A stretch of 64,000 nucleotides of DNA from Murdochiella sp. Marseille-P8839. GTDB lineage: Bacteria > Bacillota > Clostridia > Tissierellales > Peptoniphilaceae. The notes beneath the pieces are model-generated. The model was given only the letters and a program-made list of their open reading frames with translations. It had not been told where the DNA came from and searched no databases. Location of the stretch: contig JAIKLF010000005.1 of NCBI GenBank assembly GCA_019753405.1, forward strand, positions 1 to 64,000, given 5' to 3'. This document shows positions 50,659 to 58,310 of the stretch, piece by piece; within the stretch, counting starts at the first letter, position 1, and the number at the start of each line of letters is the position of its first letter. The position numbers and the translations under genes were made by a program.

Positions 50659-51231
50659 ATGAAAAAAATATACCGCATAGTAGCCTTGATTTTTGTTATC
50701 GCCTTGCTCCCCCTTTTGTCCTCCTGTAACAAAGATAACAATGGTAGCGAAGAGGGAAAAAAAGCAGTGGAAACGAAAGAAAACAAAGAGGGCGGAGAGG
50801 AAACAAAAGCCGGGGAAGCGTCGGAAAAAGGTCAGAATGATGTCTATGAAACGAAGCTGCTTTCTGTAGAGGTTCCGAAAGGATGGAAATTTGTAGATAA
50901 TCAGGAGAAAGCAGATTCGGCATATATTTATAAGGGCGACAAGGGGGCCATGGAGAGCCCGGCTGTTTCTATCACTTATTGTGATCCGGATACGGAGATG
51001 CTTTCACCCAGGGATATGTATGAAGATGCTAAGGATATTGAACCGATTAAGATTGGAGACTACACCTGGGAAGGCTTTACAGCGGTAAGTTTCGACTATC
51101 CCATAACCGTTCTATCGGTGAAGGAACCCCACCAGTTGCAGGTGACACTCTTTAATGAAGTGGAAGGCCAGAAAATTAATCTGGAAAATGACGACGTGCA
51201 GGCCATCATCAGCAGCATAACCATCAAATAA
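50659..51231 (+). CDS. Small lipoprotein, function unknown
   Basis: The 190-residue protein has a lipoprotein signal (IALLPLLSSC, cleavage before C23) and a Glu/Lys-rich linker (about 27-60). A C-terminal domain begins YETKLLSVEVPKGWKFVDNQ, a pattern of surface lipoproteins whose core resembles PsbP-like folds. It would be anchored outside the membrane. TAAGGAGGTAAAGAAC precedes the ATG. The following lipoprotein has a similar signal and linker. Confidence 0.78.
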   Translation: MKKIYRIVALIFVIALLPLLSSCNKDNNGSEEGKKAVETKENKEGGEETKAGEASEKGQNDVYETKLLSVEVPKGWKFVDNQEKADSAYIYKGDKGAMESPAVSITYCDPDTEMLSPRDMYEDAKDIEPIKIGDYTWEGFTAVSFDYPITVLSVKEPHQLQVTLFNEVEGQKINLENDDVQAIISSITIK

Positions 51232-51251
51232 GATAACGTTTCTGTCCTAGT

Positions 51252-51293
51252 AAAAAGAGGTCGGTTTAATACAGCAAACCGGCCTCTTTTTCA
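51252..51293 (+). terminator. Terminator between the two lipoprotein genes
   Basis: AAAAAGAGGTCGGTTT, eight bases and AAACCGGCCTCTTTTT form a long stem with one G-U pair and a T-run. Confidence 0.85.
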
Positions 51294-51337
51294 TCGAAAA
51301 CCAACGGACGTGCGGAGGGTTACTGTGGAGGGATATC

Positions 51338-52852
51338 ATGAAAACAAAGACGAAACTCTTGTTTATTTTTATGATGGTGGCGGCTCTTCTTTCCGGATGC
51401 AATAAAGAGAACAATGCAACCAATACCGGAAAGGAAAAGGCGAATACGGAAAATTCCGTAGTGGAAGAATCGGACAAGATAGAATCTCAAGTGGCAGGGG
51501 AATCGGACAAGACGGTTGCGAACAAGACGACGTCGAAGGAAATGGAAAAGGTAAAGCCGGTTGAAGGGGCAACGATTGGCTCCATGTCTTCGTATGTTGA
51601 GGATCGAGAGATTTGGAAGGACTTCGTCGATACAAAATACATCGATTCGGCAAAAAGCGAACCGCTCGGCATCCACGTACCAAGAATTCTTTTGGATTCT
51701 GCGGACGCAAAGGCGGCAAACGCGGAGATTGACGGCTTGGTCAACAACATGCGGGAGCAATACGAGATGAATAAGAAGGATATTGAAGGCCTCAATATCG
51801 GAATCTATTCTTCTTTTTCCGTATATCAAGATGCGGATGTGCTCAGTGTTCGGATTACCGAATCCAGTATCTGGTCGGGCGTGTATCCTCAGTTTACCGT
51901 GTTCAACTTTTCGCTTCCCGACGGCAAGCGTATGGATGATGACGCGCTCATGAAGCATTTTGGCGTGGAGAAGGACGAGATCCTGGGTGTGATTGAAGAC
52001 AGTTTGCGAGAGGTTCAGGAGGCGGAAACGAACATCTACTATAGAACAGCCACCGATTTATCGTATCTCTATAATCCAAACAACTGCACCGGGCTGATTC
52101 TTAATGATTTATGGGATAATTTCGAATCGAAGAGCCATCAAATCTATATCGACGAAGTGGGCACACCCACCCTTATCTTTGCTCCCTACACCAGCACAAT
52201 GATGGGACGCAGCCCGGAAACGCTGAAATTGAGAGCGGATCGATTTGATTCCGATCCGATTTCTCCGACGTATCTACGAATGGCGAGACGTCTCGGCATC
52301 GATCCCACGGATGAAAAACACAAAGCATTTATTATCTATCTCGGCTCTGCCTTCGACGAGACCAGTTTGAAAGAACCCCTTGCCAAACTGGACGCTTGGA
52401 CCGGCGTGTTTACCGGCTATGAAGATCCGCGGATGCTTATCGCGATTAAAGAGAGCGAAGGCGGTAATAAGCCTTATCTCATCGGCGAGGAGTGTTACCT
52501 GGTCATTCCGAAGTATGAGAATGCCTCGATTTCTCTCAAAGAATTGGAACCGACGGATGAAGGCAAATTAAAAGAGGTGGAGAATATTCATCTGGACAAC
52601 CTCTCCGCTACGGGAAACACGTTTATCTGTCAAAACATAAGCGAAATCGCTCCAAACGCGAAAATCACCATTCGCTACAGAGACGATGTATTGGAATTTT
52701 CCCCTTCCATCAGTTTAAAAGACGGCAGCTTGCTATTGCCGGAAGAAGTGACGGACGCAGAGGATATCCTCGACTGGCCTCATTTCGTGCAAAAAGACGT
52801 CTATTCGCACGCCCTATTTGAACGCATCCTCTCCATAATGGGAGAAGGCTGA
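51338..52852 (+). CDS. Lipoprotein, possibly RsiV/DUF3298-like
   Basis: The 504-residue protein has a lipoprotein signal ending AALLSGC and an acidic linker to about residue 75. Residues about 85-260 (NAEIDGLVNNMREQYEMNKK, YPQFTVFNFSLPDGKRMDDD, DALMKHFGVEKDEIL) resemble the RsiV/DUF3298 type of extracellular domain. The rest is unrecognised. It would be exposed on the cell surface, perhaps in envelope sensing. CGGAGGGTTACTGTGGAGGG lies upstream of the ATG. Confidence 0.72.
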   Translation: MKTKTKLLFIFMMVAALLSGCNKENNATNTGKEKANTENSVVEESDKIESQVAGESDKTVANKTTSKEMEKVKPVEGATIGSMSSYVEDREIWKDFVDTKYIDSAKSEPLGIHVPRILLDSADAKAANAEIDGLVNNMREQYEMNKKDIEGLNIGIYSSFSVYQDADVLSVRITESSIWSGVYPQFTVFNFSLPDGKRMDDDALMKHFGVEKDEILGVIEDSLREVQEAETNIYYRTATDLSYLYNPNNCTGLILNDLWDNFESKSHQIYIDEVGTPTLIFAPYTSTMMGRSPETLKLRADRFDSDPISPTYLRMARRLGIDPTDEKHKAFIIYLGSAFDETSLKEPLAKLDAWTGVFTGYEDPRMLIAIKESEGGNKPYLIGEECYLVIPKYENASISLKELEPTDEGKLKEVENIHLDNLSATGNTFICQNISEIAPNAKITIRYRDDVLEFSPSISLKDGSLLLPEEVTDAEDILDWPHFVQKDVYSHALFERILSIMGEG

Positions 52853-52857
52853 TCGTG

Positions 52858-52930
52858 CCCGATGACGTCGGGTGTCCTTAATGACGTCGGTTGCACTTAA
52901 TGTCGTTGGTTTCCCTTAATTGTCCTTAAT
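52858..52930. repeat. 19-bp tandem repeats, like the end of an insertion sequence
   Basis: CTTAAT recurs at 52877, 52896, 52915 and 52925, and GATGACGTCGG/AATGACGTCGG repeat with the same 19-base step. The layout resembles that at 20014, in another sequence. No transposase is nearby. Confidence 0.45.
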
Positions 52931-52945
52931 AATGAAGGGGATGTC

Positions 52946-52984
52946 GCCAACTTCGTTGTGTTCACGAAGTTGGCGCATTTTTTT
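52946..52984 (+). terminator. Terminator after the lipoprotein gene
   Basis: GCCAACTTCGT, seven bases and ACGAAGTTGGC form a perfect 11-base stem, followed by GCATTTTTTTT. Confidence 0.85.
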
Positions 52985-53022
52985 GGCTCGCGGAGCCGTT
53001 CCTGGTGGCCGGGTGAGAACGT

Positions 53023-53051
53023 TTGACAATCCTATCCTGTCATGCTACCTT
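53023..53051 (+). promoter_or_regulatory. Promoter of the D-2-hydroxyacid dehydrogenase gene
   Basis: A consensus -35 TTGACA at 53023-53028 and a -10 TACCTT at 53046-53051 are 17 bases apart. The -35 lies at the end of a block (52994-53028) that resembles the cos-like flank of the TA pairs. Confidence 0.55.
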
Positions 53052-53139
53052 AAAGATGTAGTAGATCGTCCGATTGTGGGCGATTTTTTGCGCCAGGAGA
53101 AGCCTAAGCGGGACGACATTTGCACGAAAGGGGAGCGAA

Positions 53140-54093
53140 ATGACGAAAGTATTGGTAACGGAAAAAGTCCATCCGGACGGAATTAAGAAGCTGGAAGATG
53201 CCGGTTATGAGGTGATTTGGAGCAAGATTAAGAATTTAACCGACACCGAGACGATGGTGAAAGAATTTGCGGATGTGGATGCTGCGCTGATTCGTATTGC
53301 GGAAATTCCGGAAGAAGCGATCAATGCGGCGAAGAATCTGAAGATTATCTCCAATCATGGCGTTGGCTATGATAACTATCCGTTGCCGTTGCTGAAAGAA
53401 AAAGGGATCACGTTGACGACGACGCCGGGTGCCAATGGCCAGGCGGTTGCGGAATTTACCGTCGGTTTGATGATGACGGTTGCGCTGCAGATTGCACAAT
53501 CCTCCCGTCGTTATCAGAAAGAAAGCTGGGCTGCTCGCTCCAATACGCCGATGGGCTATTCAATTAAGGGAAAGACCCTTGGTATTTTGGGCTATGGACG
53601 CATCGGTCGTGCCATCGGCGACATCTGCATGAACGGTTTCGACATGAAGGTGGTTGTGTATGACCCGTATGTCAAGCGCAACGATGACCGTGTCACTTAT
53701 GTGGATACCGTGGATGAAGTCCTGAAAGTAGCGGATTTTGTCACGCTGCACTTAATGCTTACGGATGAAACACGTCACATGATTAGCGATCACGAATTTG
53801 ATATCATGAAGGAATCTGCTGTGCTGCTGAACTGCGCGCGCGGCCCGATCGTGGATGAAGAAGCGCTCATTCGTGCCCTGAACGAAAATAAAATCTTCGG
53901 TGCCGGCCTTGATGTTACCGAGACGGAACCGTGCGATCCCGAGAGCCCGCTCTTCAAGCATGAACGCGTCGTATTGACCCCGCACTTTGCCGTCAAGACC
54001 AATGAATGCGAATCGGCTGTCTGCACAATGGCGGCAGAAAACATCATCAACTTCTTCAACGGTAAAGAATTGGTGGGCGAAATCAAGCTGTAA
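53140..54093 (+). CDS. D-2-hydroxyacid dehydrogenase, NAD-dependent
   Basis: The start at ATG 53140 (MTKVLVTEKVHPDGIKKLED) follows AAAGGGGAGCGA. The 317-residue protein has the NAD-binding motif LGILGYGRIGRAIG (about 149-162). Catalytic residues are in LLNCARGPIVDEEALI (Arg), DVTETEPCDPESP (Glu) and LTPHFAVKT (His). It reduces a 2-keto acid such as hydroxypyruvate or phosphohydroxypyruvate; the sequence does not separate these. It is followed by a terminator, so it is transcribed alone. Confidence 0.92.
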   Translation: MTKVLVTEKVHPDGIKKLEDAGYEVIWSKIKNLTDTETMVKEFADVDAALIRIAEIPEEAINAAKNLKIISNHGVGYDNYPLPLLKEKGITLTTTPGANGQAVAEFTVGLMMTVALQIAQSSRRYQKESWAARSNTPMGYSIKGKTLGILGYGRIGRAIGDICMNGFDMKVVVYDPYVKRNDDRVTYVDTVDEVLKVADFVTLHLMLTDETRHMISDHEFDIMKESAVLLNCARGPIVDEEALIRALNENKIFGAGLDVTETEPCDPESPLFKHERVVLTPHFAVKTNECESAVCTMAAENIINFFNGKELVGEIKL

Positions 54094-54129
54094 TGCCCTG
54101 CACAGCAGAAAAGAACGAATCGTAAAGGT

Positions 54130-54166
54130 GCCCGCGCCGCTTCGGCGACGCGGGCGCTTTTTCTTA
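54130..54166 (+). terminator. Terminator after the dehydrogenase gene
   Basis: GCCCGCGCCGC, TTCG and GCGACGCGGGC form a GC-rich stem with a stable tetraloop, followed by GCTTTTTCTT. Confidence 0.88.
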
Positions 54167-54351
54167 TGGTATACTGGAAAAAAGTTTCCCTACGGCGCTT
54201 TTGACGGCGTGTGTGTGAATGCGTCGGGCGACGGCGCACCGCGAAAACGTTGCAGCGAATGCCCACGAACGCGCACGGGGTTGGCAAAGAAGGATGTTAA
54301 ACGTCGAGGCACTGCAAACCTCGCGATAATGGGCAATAAATAGGAGGACGG

Positions 54352-55014
54352 ATGAAAGCCATATTATTTGATATGGACGGCACGCTTTTAGATTCGCAAA
54401 GAGCTTGGTATGAAGCGGAAATGGGCTATTTGCGTGATCGGGGTGTGGATGAAAACGATGTGGATTATGAATTGCTGCTTACCGCCGGAACGCAGGGGGT
54501 AGTGGAGTATCTGAACGACCGGCTGCAGTTGGATTTAGATGCCGGCGCACTTCGGCAGGCAGCGCTGGATGCGATGGAACACTTTTACGCAACGGCGGTG
54601 ATGCCCAAAGAAGGCGTTCGAGAAATGCTGGACGTGCTACAGGGCTTGGGTATTCCGATGGCAATCGGCTCGGCGACTCCGGTGGAATTGTGTGAATTGG
54701 CGCTGGATACGACAAAGCTGCGCTCCTATTTTTCCTTTGTACTCAGCTCATCTGCCCTCGGTATCGATAAGAGCGACGCGCGGTTCTTTACCGTAGCGGC
54801 AGAGCGCCTCGGCGTTCGTCCCGAGGAACTGGTCGTTTTTGATGATGCCCTGTTGGCGTTGCGCGCGGCTCGGGAGGTGGGCTGCCACACCGTAGGCGTC
54901 AAGGACGAAGGCTATGACCAGGATGAAGATGCCATTCGCCTGGAAGCGGATGAGTTTTTGTATTCCTTTGCCGACTGGCAAACGGAGGAATGGGCAAGAG
55001 AACAGGCGTTTTGA
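54352..55014 (+). CDS. HAD superfamily phosphatase (beta-phosphoglucomutase-like)
   Basis: The 220-residue protein has HAD motif I ILFDMDGTLLDS with both Asp residues, motif II GIPMAIGSATP, motif III SALGIDKSDARFF and motif IV LVVFDDALLALRAA. A helical cap sits in residues about 15-85. It hydrolyses or moves a phosphate on a small molecule. TAGGAGGACGG precedes the ATG. The Asp23-type gene follows 58 bases later. Confidence 0.9.
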   Translation: MKAILFDMDGTLLDSQRAWYEAEMGYLRDRGVDENDVDYELLLTAGTQGVVEYLNDRLQLDLDAGALRQAALDAMEHFYATAVMPKEGVREMLDVLQGLGIPMAIGSATPVELCELALDTTKLRSYFSFVLSSSALGIDKSDARFFTVAAERLGVRPEELVVFDDALLALRAAREVGCHTVGVKDEGYDQDEDAIRLEADEFLYSFADWQTEEWAREQAF

Positions 55015-55072
55015 GGATGCGCCGCGTGCGGACAAAGCATGTTTTGGTGTGGACGAAGACGGGAGGAGAAAA

Positions 55073-55390
55073 ATGAAAGAGTTTGAAGGAGGACGCTGTC
55101 TGGTGTCCAATCGGGTTATTGATCAGATGCTCGCGCTTCGGGCTGCCGAGGTGGACGGCGTATTGGCGGTTGCCGGATTTGATGCGGAATCGGGAACGCT
55201 GCGTCGCGGTTATGAGCGCTACATTACAACGGAAACGAAAGATGGCGAGCTGGCAACCGAACTGTCCATCATGGTGGATAAAGATCGTGTGATTATCAAG
55301 GTTGTGCGCGATGTACAGGAAGCGGTGCGACAGGAAGTGGAAGCCATTTTAGGTTTGACTTGCCGCCGTGTGGATGTCCATGTGCTGTAA
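55073..55390 (+). CDS. Asp23/Gls24 family envelope stress protein
   Basis: The start at ATG 55073 (MKEFEGGRCLVSNRVIDQML) follows GGGAGGAGAAAA. The 105-residue protein shows the family pattern: RAAEVDGVLAVAGFD, LSIMVDKDRVIIKVVRDVQE and EVEAILGLTCRRVDVHVL. Asp23/Gls24 proteins gather near the membrane in Firmicutes and help envelope homeostasis. The gene lies between the HAD and MATE genes. Confidence 0.88.
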   Translation: MKEFEGGRCLVSNRVIDQMLALRAAEVDGVLAVAGFDAESGTLRRGYERYITTETKDGELATELSIMVDKDRVIIKVVRDVQEAVRQEVEAILGLTCRRVDVHVL

Positions 55391-55398
55391 GTAAACCC

Positions 55399-56820
55399 AT
55401 GATGCATAAGAAACGACAACCCTTACATTTGCTCGAGGGGCCGATTTTACCGCTGCTTGTGCGGTTTGCGGCTCCTTTTGTCATGACGTCGCTCTTTACG
55501 ACGGTGTATACGCTCACCGATCTTTTTTGGGTGGGGCAGGTTGCTTCGGGGGATGCCGTCGCCGGCATCGGCATGATCGGATTTGTAACGTGGATGGCCG
55601 ATGCGATTGCCACTGGTGTGCGCACCGGTCTGGGCGTGGTGACCGCGAAAAATTATGGTGCCGGGAAAGACGAAGAGACGCTTGCCGGCATGCTTTCCAC
55701 CGGGTTCCAGGTAGCCCTTATTGCATCCGTTGGATTTTTTTTGTTTGCCCAAGCGACACTACCCGCCTTTGTACGCTTTTACGGTCTCGGTCCGACTATT
55801 TCGGAGGTGGCCACGAGCTACGGGCGCATCGTTTTCATCGGCATGCTGTTTAAAATGCTGCATTTTTCTTATGCACAGGCATTTCAGAGTTTTGGTGATT
55901 CGCAAAGCGCATTCTGGATTAACTTTTGCGGGCTGGTCTTTAATGTGGTTGTCGATCCTTTGCTCATCGTGGGCATCGGCCCTTTCCCGGCACTTGGCGT
56001 AGAAGGCGCGGCATGGGCGACGACACTTGCCCAAGTGGGCGTATTTTTTCTCTTCCGTTTCGTGATTTCCCGTATCGGCAAAAAGACAACCTTTGCGGAA
56101 AATCCCCTCGCCGTGTTGAAGCGCATACGCTTTTTCTCGCCGATGGATCGGCCGGTTGCAACCGAGGTTGTGCGCATCGGTCTTCCCGTGACGCTTTTGA
56201 TCGGGACATACTGTATCATCAATTTGATACTCAGTCGCATGCTTGCCGGCATCGGCGCCCTTGCTGTTGCTGTTTCGACGATCGGTTCGCAGCTGGAAAG
56301 CCTGAATTGGATGACTGCTGACGGGTTCGGTGCGGCGCTAACCGCGATGACCGCACAAAACATCGGTGCGACGACACGCGGCGGTGAGGCGCAACAACAG
56401 CGCGTCAATGCGATCATGCGAACGGGAATTCGCCTGATGACAGCGATCGGGTTGGCTATCATGCTGCTGTTTATGTTCTTCGGACGTCCTATTTTCTCGC
56501 TGTTTTTGCCTGGGCAAGCTGACGCCATTGCCATGGGTAGGATGTATCTCCTGATTTTTTCCATTTCCGAGCCGTTTATTGCCTATGAATCCGCGGCTAC
56601 GGCCTGTTTCAATGCGTTCGGCAAAAGCCTGCCACCGGCAATTAACTCGGTGGCGTTTAACCTTCTGCGCATTCCTCTGGGTTTGCTCTTGATGAAGCCG
56701 TTCGGCGCTTATGGCATTTGGCTGGGCATGAGCCTGACGAGCCTGAGCAAGGGGGTAGTGATTGCTCTGCTCCTTCGTGCGCATCAACCGCGCTTTGCGC
56801 AAGCGATGGGGAAGGCGTGA
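55399..56820 (+). CDS. MATE family multidrug exporter
   Basis: The start is taken at ATG 55399 (MMHKKRQPLHLLEGPILPLL); no clear ribosome site is seen, and translation may be coupled to the gene ending at 55390. The 473-residue protein has 12 hydrophobic segments and MATE patterns such as PLLVRFAAPFVMTSLFTTVY, VGQVASGDAVAGIGMIG and NFCGLVFNVVVDPLLIVGIG. It exports organic cations using a Na+ or H+ gradient. A 1.5 kb repeat region follows. Confidence 0.9.
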   Translation: MMHKKRQPLHLLEGPILPLLVRFAAPFVMTSLFTTVYTLTDLFWVGQVASGDAVAGIGMIGFVTWMADAIATGVRTGLGVVTAKNYGAGKDEETLAGMLSTGFQVALIASVGFFLFAQATLPAFVRFYGLGPTISEVATSYGRIVFIGMLFKMLHFSYAQAFQSFGDSQSAFWINFCGLVFNVVVDPLLIVGIGPFPALGVEGAAWATTLAQVGVFFLFRFVISRIGKKTTFAENPLAVLKRIRFFSPMDRPVATEVVRIGLPVTLLIGTYCIINLILSRMLAGIGALAVAVSTIGSQLESLNWMTADGFGAALTAMTAQNIGATTRGGEAQQQRVNAIMRTGIRLMTAIGLAIMLLFMFFGRPIFSLFLPGQADAIAMGRMYLLIFSISEPFIAYESAATACFNAFGKSLPPAINSVAFNLLRIPLGLLLMKPFGAYGIWLGMSLTSLSKGVVIALLLRAHQPRFAQAMGKA

Positions 56821-57175
56821 TGAAATGCGACTTGTCTTCATCATTTGCGGCTTAAGCGATGGTGGTGGTTTGCCGAAACTGCGATTCCACCATCATCGTT
56901 TGTAGCCTCGGCGTTGGTGGTAGCTTGCCGAAATCGCAGTTCCACCACCATCATTTATGGCTTTCGTGATGGTGGTGATTTGCTGAAAACGCGATACTAC
57001 CACCATCAGTTGCGGCTTTAGCGATGGTGGTGGTTTGCTGAAATTGCGATTCCACCACCATCGTTTGTGGCTTTCGTGATGGTGGTGATTTGTCGAAAAC
57101 GCGATTCCACCACCATCAGTTGCGGCTTCATCGATGGTGGTGACTTGCCGAAATCGCAGTTCCACCACCATCACA
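56821..57175. repeat. Hairpin array 3: six units of 55 bp
   Basis: GATGGTGGTG-type left arms recur near 56858, 56913, 56968, 57023, 57078 and 57133, exactly 55 bases apart, each paired with CCACCACCATC about 31 bases on. The linker GTTTGTGGCTTTC and loop bases are also repeated. 55 is not a multiple of three, so the reading frames in this array are not protein genes. Confidence 0.9.
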
Positions 57176-57180
57176 GTAAG

Positions 57181-57345
57181 GTGGTGCCGACCTGCGGTCG
57201 GCGGTTGGGCGCCGCCTAATACTATTGCGGCGCTAAGAAGGAGCCGGCCTCCGGCCGGCGGTTTAAAAACGCCGCCGAAGGCGGCGATCCTTCTGAGAAC
57301 CGCGCCGCCAGCGGCGGTTCAAGCGGCGCACCACTATATTTTTCT
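57181..57345. repeat. GC-rich hairpin cluster
   Basis: Several stems lie side by side: GACCTGCGGTC, GGAGCCGGCCTCCGGCCGGC, CGCCGCCGAAGGCGGCG and CCGCCAGCGGCGG. The 50-base element with GGAGCCGGCCTCC at 57240 recurs at 57676-57725 with few changes. It looks like a REP-type element. Confidence 0.75.
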
Positions 57346-57410
57346 TTGCGTGTCACGGAAATCGTATTTATTTTGTAATTATCGCGAAACCAGTCTACCG
57401 GTGTGCAGGC

Positions 57411-57672
57411 GGATGTAGAGTGGTTTTGCCTGTTTCGGCCATTCCCCTCTACAGGATCGCGAACGGATGTAGAGCGGTTTCGTCTTTTTCGACATTTCCC
57501 CTCTACAGGATCGCGAGCAGGTGTAGAGTGGTTTCGCCCTTTTCGACATTTCCCCTCTACAGGATCGCGAGCAGGTGTAGAGTGGTTTCGCCCTTTTTGA
57601 CATTTCCCCTCCACAGGATAACGAACGGGTGTAGAGTGGTTTTACCTTTTTTGACGGTTCCCCTCTACAGGA
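57411..57672. repeat. Hairpin array 4: five units of 54 bp
   Basis: TGTAGAG recurs at 57414, 57468, 57522, 57576 and 57630, each paired with CTCTACA (or a variant) about 35 bases on. ACAGGATCGCGA joins the units. The period is a multiple of three and so gives long frames in both strands, but none has a ribosome site. Confidence 0.9.
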
Positions 57673-57735
57673 TAAGGAGCCGGCCTCCGGCCGGCGGTTT
57701 GAAAACGCCGCCGAAGGCGGCTCCACTTTTATAAC
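57673..57735. repeat. Second copy of the GC-rich hairpin element
   Basis: AAGGAGCCGGCCTCCGGCC and CGCCGCCGAAGGCGGC repeat the element at 57237. It separates arrays 4 and 5. Confidence 0.75.
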
Positions 57736-57815
57736 CGCGCCGGCAACGTCATTTGCAGCGGCGCTCCTCACGTTCATGTGTTCGCTATCTTCATTTCAAG
57801 CAGCGCTCCACTGCC

Positions 57816-58185
57816 AGACCCTGGCTGGAAAAAGTTTTATCCTCTAGCCAGGGTCAAAATGAGGCAATCGACCCTGGCTGGCATACGCTATTTTCTGCAG
57901 CCAGGGCTCGAAATAGCGTGACTGACCCTGGCTGGCACATATTATTTTCTACAGCCAGGGCTTGGTGAGCAAAAAGAAACCCTGGCTACGACACTTCGTT
58001 TTCCCCAGCCAGGGGCCAAGAATGAAAATCAGCCCTGGCTGCCAAACTTTCTTCTTACTAGCCAGGGTTCCGCCGCAAAAATCGACCCCGGCTGCCAAAT
58101 TTTCTTCTCGCCAGCCAGGGTTCCGCCATAAAAATCGACCCTGGCAAAGGACCGTTGTTTCGTCCAGCCAGGGTCGCGCACATTT
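57816..58185. repeat. Hairpin array 5: about seven units of 53-54 bp
   Basis: ACCCTGGCTGG-type left arms and CCAGCCAGGGT right arms alternate through the stretch, for example GACCCTGGCT paired with AGCCAGGGTC at 57817-57854. The loops vary more than in arrays 3 and 4. The CAGGGTC core is shared with arrays 1 and 2. The array ends about 125 bases from the end of glgB. Confidence 0.88.
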
Positions 58186-58310
58186 TGTAAGCAAATATCG
58201 AGCCGCCACCGCCGTATCCGGCGGCACCCCACACGAAAACCATACGAACGCCGCACGAATCCCGCAGAAATAAGATCATACAAACACCGCGCCGCCACCG
58301 CGTCGCTTTA

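Noticed and set aside
56893-57174. Minus-strand frame rich in His, Trp and Val in array 3
   Set aside because: It comes from 55-base repeats, whose period is not a multiple of three, and it has no ribosome site.
57222-57777. Overlapping repeat-protein frames in array 4 on both strands
   Set aside because: The 54-base period keeps frames open by chance in both directions; there is no ribosome site or start context, and the arms form hairpins.
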